From Opitutaceae bacterium (GTDB lineage: Bacteria > Verrucomicrobiota > Verrucomicrobiia > Opitutales > Opitutaceae), in the NCBI GenBank assembly GCA_031282705.1, contig JAITDF010000667.1:1-9398 (forward strand): a stretch of DNA of 9,398 bases, read 5' to 3'. The position numbers and the translations under genes are program-made. The notes under the pieces were generated by a model. It was not told where the DNA came from. It did no database searches and worked only from the letters and a program-made list of their open reading frames with translations. This document shows, piece by piece, positions 7,077-9,398 of the stretch. Every line of letters starts with the position of its first letter. Position 1 is the stretch's first letter.

Positions 7077-7256
7077 ACTGATGTTACGCGGAAGCGTCCG
7101 TTCCCGTTTCTTCTCTTTCCTCTTTGTCTTTATCTCCCATTCCTTCCATCCCTCCCATCCCGCTCCTCTCCCCATGTCTCCTGACGAAAGAGGAAAGAGA
7201 AAGAGGAAAGAGAACGAGAACGAGAACGGAAACGGACGCCCTCGCGCAACATCAGT
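7077..7256. repeat. Composite inverted repeat with polypurine/polypyrimidine arms
   Basis: The left arm starting ACTGATGTTACGCG at 7077 is matched in reverse complement by the right arm ending at 7256. The outer 32 bases agree at 27 positions, and all five differences are transitions. The arms continue inward as pyrimidine-rich (left, to about 7131) and purine-rich (right, from about 7187) DNA, around a 55-base pyrimidine-rich centre. The right arm carries a 13-bp tandem duplication (AAAGAGGAAAGAG at 7187-7199 and 7200-7212) and three GAACG(A/G) units at 7212-7229. No transposase is present. It could be a MITE-like or REP-like element. Confidence 0.8.
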
Positions 7257-7274
7257 GATGAACTGATGTTGCGC
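7244..7274. repeat. Perfect 13-bp-stem palindrome
   Basis: GCGCAACATCAGT at 7244-7256 pairs perfectly with ACTGATGTTGCGC at 7262-7274 around a five-base loop. The left half is also the outer end of the composite inverted repeat, so the word ACTGATGTT(A/G)CGC occurs three times within 200 bases. No T-run flanks it on either side. Confidence 0.85.
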
Positions 7275-7292
7275 AGCCGAAGGCTTGAGTCC

Positions 7293-7320
7293 GGTGCGGG
7301 GAGCGCGCGCTCCCCGCACC
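7293..7320. terminator. 28-bp perfect palindrome, possible bidirectional terminator
   Basis: GGTGCGGGGAGCGC at 7293-7306 is followed immediately by its exact reverse complement to 7320. As RNA it would fold into a very stable GC-rich hairpin on either strand. It lies 58 bases past the xylA stop and downstream of the convergent plus-strand gene, where a bidirectional terminator would be expected. Neither side has a T-run, so intrinsic termination is uncertain; an mRNA 3'-end stabiliser or another repeat unit are alternatives. Confidence 0.5.
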
Positions 7321-7378
7321 GATCAAAGGCCCTCTCCTCACAGACAAAGGCGGCGGGCGGATTCATATTTTGGCGGGA

Positions 7379-8713
7379 TTATATATAACGCAGCAGAATG
7401 CTTTCGCAAAGCTCCTGCTTGCCGCTGCGGGGCGCGACCTCGCCCTGGCCGTGCGCGATGCGGTGCAGGTCGGCCAGCGTGAGCCGGCCCTGCTCGTAAT
7501 CGCGCCCGGCGCCGGTGTCGAACGTGGCGTAGCGTTGCTTTTTCATCGCGGGCAGCGGCGACTCGTTGAGGAGCTTTTCGGCGGCGATGGCGGCGCGGGC
7601 GAAGGCGTCCATGCCGGCGATGTGCGCGATGAACAGGTCCTCGATGTCGGTCGAATTGCGGCGGAGCTTCGCGTCGAAGTTGATGCCTCCGTGCCGGAGG
7701 CCGCCCGCTTGCAGGATGACGGCCATCGCCTCCGTGAGCTCGACGGGGTCGATGGGGAACTGGTCGGTGTCCCAGCCGTTTTGCGCGTCGCCGCGGTTGG
7801 CGTCGATGCTGCCGAGCGCGCCGGCGTCGGCGGCGACTTGCAATTCGTGCGGGAAGGTGTGCCCGGCGAGCGTGGCGTGGTTGACCTCGATGTTGAGCTG
7901 GAAATCGCCGAGCAGGCCGAACTCGCGCAGGAAGCCGATCACGGTCGCGGCGTCATAGTCGTATTGGTGCTTGGCCGGTTCGCAGGGTTTCGGCTCGATG
8001 AAAAATTTGCCGCCAAAACCCTGGCCCCGGGCATAGTCGCGGGCGAGGGCGAGGAAGCGCGCGAAGTGCTCGCGTTCGCGTTTCATGTCGGTGTTCAGAA
8101 GCGACATGTAGCCCTCGCGCCCGCCCCAGAAAACGTAGTTTTCGCCGCCGAGCGCGATGGTGGCGTCGATGGCTGATTTGAGCTGCGCGCCGGCGCGGGC
8201 GAGAATCGGGAACTCCGGGTTGGTGGCCGCGCCGTTCATGTAGCGCGGGTGGCTGAAGAGATTGGCCGTGCCCCAGAGCAGTTTCACGCCCGAGGCCGCC
8301 TGCTTTTCCCTGGCATGGTCAACGATGGCTTGGAGACGCTTTTCGGACCCGGCCAGCGTGGGCGCCTCGTCGATCAGATCAACGTCGTGGAAACAATAAT
8401 ACGGCGCGCCGAGCTTGGTGATGAACTCGAAGGCGGCGTCCATCTTGTCGCGGGCGCGCTGCCCGGGATCGGAGGCGGCGAGCCACGGCATGGGCCGTGT
8501 CGGCGCGCCGAAGGGATCGGTGCCATTCGCGCAGAAGCTGTGCCAGTAGGCGACCGCGAAGCGCAGCAAGCCGCCCAGCGGGCGGCCCGCGACGACGCGC
8601 TTCGCGTCGTAATAACGAAAGGCGAGCGGATTGTCGCTTTGCGGCCCTTCGTAGGCGATGGGGCCGACTCCGGGAAAATACTCGCGGCTGCCGATGGTGG
8701 GTTGCGTGCTCAT
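7379..8713 (-). CDS. xylA: Xylose isomerase
   Basis: This 444-residue enzyme interconverts D-xylose and D-xylulose in the cytoplasm, the first step of bacterial isomerase-type xylose catabolism. The length fits the longer class II enzymes (about 440 residues). Catalytic and metal-binding residues are all present at a constant offset of 8 from E. coli numbering as I recall it: His109 and Asp112 (YCFHDVD), Glu240 and Lys242 (FFIEPKP), Glu276 and His279 (NIEVNHA), Asp304 (GSIDANRGD), Asp315 and Asp317 (GWDTDQFP) and Asp347 (GGINFDAK). The signature WGGREGY is at 196-202. The ATG at 8711-8713 gives the expected N-terminus; no clear Shine-Dalgarno precedes it. No xylulokinase gene or regulator is in the window, so it appears to be expressed alone. 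Function is secure, and the protein looks intact. Confidence 0.97.
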   Translation of the reverse strand: MSTQPTIGSREYFPGVGPIAYEGPQSDNPLAFRYYDAKRVVAGRPLGGLLRFAVAYWHSFCANGTDPFGAPTRPMPWLAASDPGQRARDKMDAAFEFITKLGAPYYCFHDVDLIDEAPTLAGSEKRLQAIVDHAREKQAASGVKLLWGTANLFSHPRYMNGAATNPEFPILARAGAQLKSAIDATIALGGENYVFWGGREGYMSLLNTDMKREREHFARFLALARDYARGQGFGGKFFIEPKPCEPAKHQYDYDAATVIGFLREFGLLGDFQLNIEVNHATLAGHTFPHELQVAADAGALGSIDANRGDAQNGWDTDQFPIDPVELTEAMAVILQAGGLRHGGINFDAKLRRNSTDIEDLFIAHIAGMDAFARAAIAAEKLLNESPLPAMKKQRYATFDTGAGRDYEQGRLTLADLHRIAHGQGEVAPRSGKQELCESILLRYI

Positions 8714-8792
8714 AAGTCAGGTGATTTTTGATGGTTGGGAGGCGAGGGAAACGCCGGCCGGCGGGCTGTGTTTCCTCTGTGCGATGCGTTCA

Positions 8793-8798
8793 TTATAG
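8793..8798 (-). promoter_or_regulatory. Putative -10 element of xylA (TATAAT)
   Basis: A perfect TATAAT is read on the minus strand, 79 bases before the xylA ATG, which would give a leader of roughly 70 bases. At the usual 17-bp distance there is no recognisable -35 hexamer, as expected for an activator-dependent promoter. The assignment is by sequence match only. Confidence 0.5.
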
Positions 8799-8818
8799 CC
8801 GGGGGCGCCGGGATTTGC

Positions 8819-8844
8819 TTTCACAAAAAGACATTTTTTCACAA
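8819..8844 (-). promoter_or_regulatory. Direct repeat upstream of the xylA -10, possible operator
   Basis: On the minus strand TTGTGAAA occurs twice, at 8844-8837 and 8826-8819, 18 bp apart. The proximal copy ends 20 bp upstream of the TATAAT. A direct repeat placed over or next to a missing -35 is the usual arrangement for AraC-family activators such as XylR. Assignment to such a regulator is inference; no regulator gene is in the window. Confidence 0.4.
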
Positions 8845-8991
8845 GAACCAGCATAATCGGACGGGCCCTCGGCGGGGCCGTGGCATGGGGCGTTGGAGGG
8901 ATGGTGCCCTTGGCCGCCCCTCGATCGCACCCGCCGCCGGGTCAAATTCTTTCATTGCCCCCCGCGGACGGGATGCTTCAATGCTCAACCC

Positions 8992-9249
8992 ATGAACCCC
9001 CGACTCCTGGCCGAAGAAATTGCCAACCGCGCCGACGATTTTCTTCACGGCATCACCAATCCATCGGAAGCGCACAACGAGATCGTTGAACTGCTCGCCA
9101 TCGAACACCCCGCGCTCACCGCCGAAGCCCGCCGCCAGATTGCCGATGCCGCCATGAAGATTCTTCGCGACGAGGATTTCTTCACCATGGCGGACGCCTC
9201 CACCGACGGCTGGTCCGATGACGGCGACGCGGACGACGAGAGCGTATAA
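8992..9249 (+). CDS. Small acidic protein, unknown function
   Basis: I do not recognise this 85-residue protein. It begins MNPRLLAEEIANRADDFLHG, is predicted mainly helical through about residue 66, and ends in a strongly acidic tail rich in Asp/Glu (DGWSDDGDADDESV). There is no signal peptide or membrane segment, so it is probably cytoplasmic. The ATG at 8992 is preferred. A longer frame to 8893 adds an N-terminus rich in Trp, Arg, Cys and Pro that does not look like protein. Upstream GGGATG is a poor ribosome site. It is divergent from xylA, with no sign of shared function. Third-position GC preference is consistent with a real gene. Confidence 0.6.
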   Translation: MNPRLLAEEIANRADDFLHGITNPSEAHNEIVELLAIEHPALTAEARRQIADAAMKILRDEDFFTMADASTDGWSDDGDADDESV

Positions 9250-9256
9250 TCCGTCC

Positions 9257-9330
9257 ACGCGCTTCCCTCTTTCTCATTCCCTTCCCTCCCTCTTCAGTCT
9301 TTCCTCTTTCTCACTGATGTTACACAGTCG
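9257..9330 (+). repeat. Pyrimidine tract and second ACTGATGTT repeat word
   Basis: After the small gene comes a pyrimidine-rich run (about 9261-9312, several CTTTCCTC and CTTCCCTC words) ending in ACTGATGTTACACAGTCG at 9313-9330. This 18-mer matches 7262-7279 at 15 of 18 positions, and all differences are transitions. The same two ingredients (pyrimidine tract and ACTGATGTT word) make up the inverted repeat at 7077-7256, so this is a second copy of that repeat family. Confidence 0.65.
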
Positions 9331-9340
9331 GCAGATTTTG

Positions 9341-9398
9341 GTAGGGCAGTCTCGCCGAGACCGCCGCGAGCACCACGAGGCAAACGACGGCGGTCTCG
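9341..9398. repeat. Partial palindromic repeat at the window edge
   Basis: GTAGGGC at 9341-9347 opens a GC-rich block in which CGAGACCGCCG at 9356-9366 pairs with CGGCGGTCTCG at 9388-9398, with a 21-base loop. The block is cut by the window end. GTAGGGC is also how each left-pointing repeat at 4-59 begins, suggesting a related family. No function is evident. Confidence 0.5.

Larger units (their letters stand above)
6996..7378. other. Gene-free convergent intergenic region with repeats
   Basis: This 383-base region separates the proline-rich protein (plus) from xylA (minus) and holds no credible gene. Just after the stop is a short GC hairpin (CGGCGC at 6997-7002 with GCGCCG at 7006-7011) without a T-run. 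The rest is mostly the composite inverted repeat, pyrimidine tract and two perfect palindromes listed separately. Open frames crossing it are made of low-complexity or repeat sequence. Confidence 0.75.
8714..8991. promoter_or_regulatory. Divergent intergenic region of xylA and a small gene
   Basis: These 278 bases contain no credible gene. The stretch nearest xylA holds the putative promoter signals listed separately. The half nearest the small gene is GC-rich (8861-8970) with no clear promoter. An open frame can be extended upstream from the small gene to 8893, but I see nothing coding-like in it. Confidence 0.5.

Noticed and set aside
7033..7366. Open frames within the purine/pyrimidine repeat region
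   Set aside because: Translations are low-complexity (RSRSRSLSS, KRKENENENGNG) and come from the repeat itself.
7370..8176. 268-residue plus-strand ORF
   Set aside because: It is a shadow of xylA, whose catalytic residues on the minus strand are all present.
8893..8991. Upstream extension of the small acidic gene
   Set aside because: The extra 33 residues (Trp, Cys, Pro, Arg-rich) look non-coding, and the ATG at 8992 gives a coherent helical protein.

Overview
This is a GC-rich bacterial window. I read it as most likely from the Verrucomicrobiota, plausibly the Opitutales/Opitutaceae. That placement is inference. It rests on an OmcB-like DUF11 envelope protein (a PVC-superphylum trait), secreted-protein genes with A/C-rich leaders and no Shine-Dalgarno, long-form (class II type) xylose isomerase, and GC-rich palindromic intergenic repeats. 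No 16S or other marker gene is present.

Layout from left to right. (1) 1-266: an array of 33-bp-period palindromic repeats, two copies pointing left and four pointing right, around a core with two further hairpins. The last unit is followed by six T's and lies directly before the next gene's ribosome binding site. (2) 278-3371: a tightly overlapping plus-strand operon encoding a periplasmic adaptor (HlyD/MacA/DevB type), an FtsX/MacB-fold ABC permease and a LolD/MacB-type ATPase. This is the inner-membrane part of a tripartite exporter; no TolC-type partner lies in the window. (3) 3372-3689: an AT-richer intergenic region with a tandem TTGACA-containing repeat and a perfect 10-bp hairpin. (4) 3690-6193: two secreted envelope proteins. 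One is a 546-residue DUF11-repeat protein colinear with the chlamydial large cysteine-rich outer-membrane complex protein OmcB, but with almost no cysteine. The other is a TorF/Gcw_chp-type outer-membrane beta-barrel. A strong intrinsic terminator follows. (5) 6289-6995: a membrane-anchored protein with a long proline-rich linker and a small unrecognised C-terminal domain, overlapped at its start by a 22-codon ORF. (6) 6996-7378: no gene, but a striking composite inverted repeat, a polypyrimidine tract and two perfect palindromes. (7) 8713-7379, minus strand: a complete xylose isomerase (xylA) whose upstream region holds a perfect TATAAT and an 18-bp-spaced direct repeat. (8) 8992-9249: a small acidic unknown protein. 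(9) 9257-9398: a pyrimidine tract, a second copy of the ACTGATGTT repeat word and the start of another palindromic repeat cut by the window edge.

Functionally, the left and middle parts concern the cell envelope (export system, periplasmic/outer-membrane structural protein, porin-like barrel) and the right part concerns pentose catabolism. The most interesting item is the cysteine-depleted OmcB-like protein, with its barrel neighbour. The repeats at both ends and between the convergent genes are the main non-coding signal.
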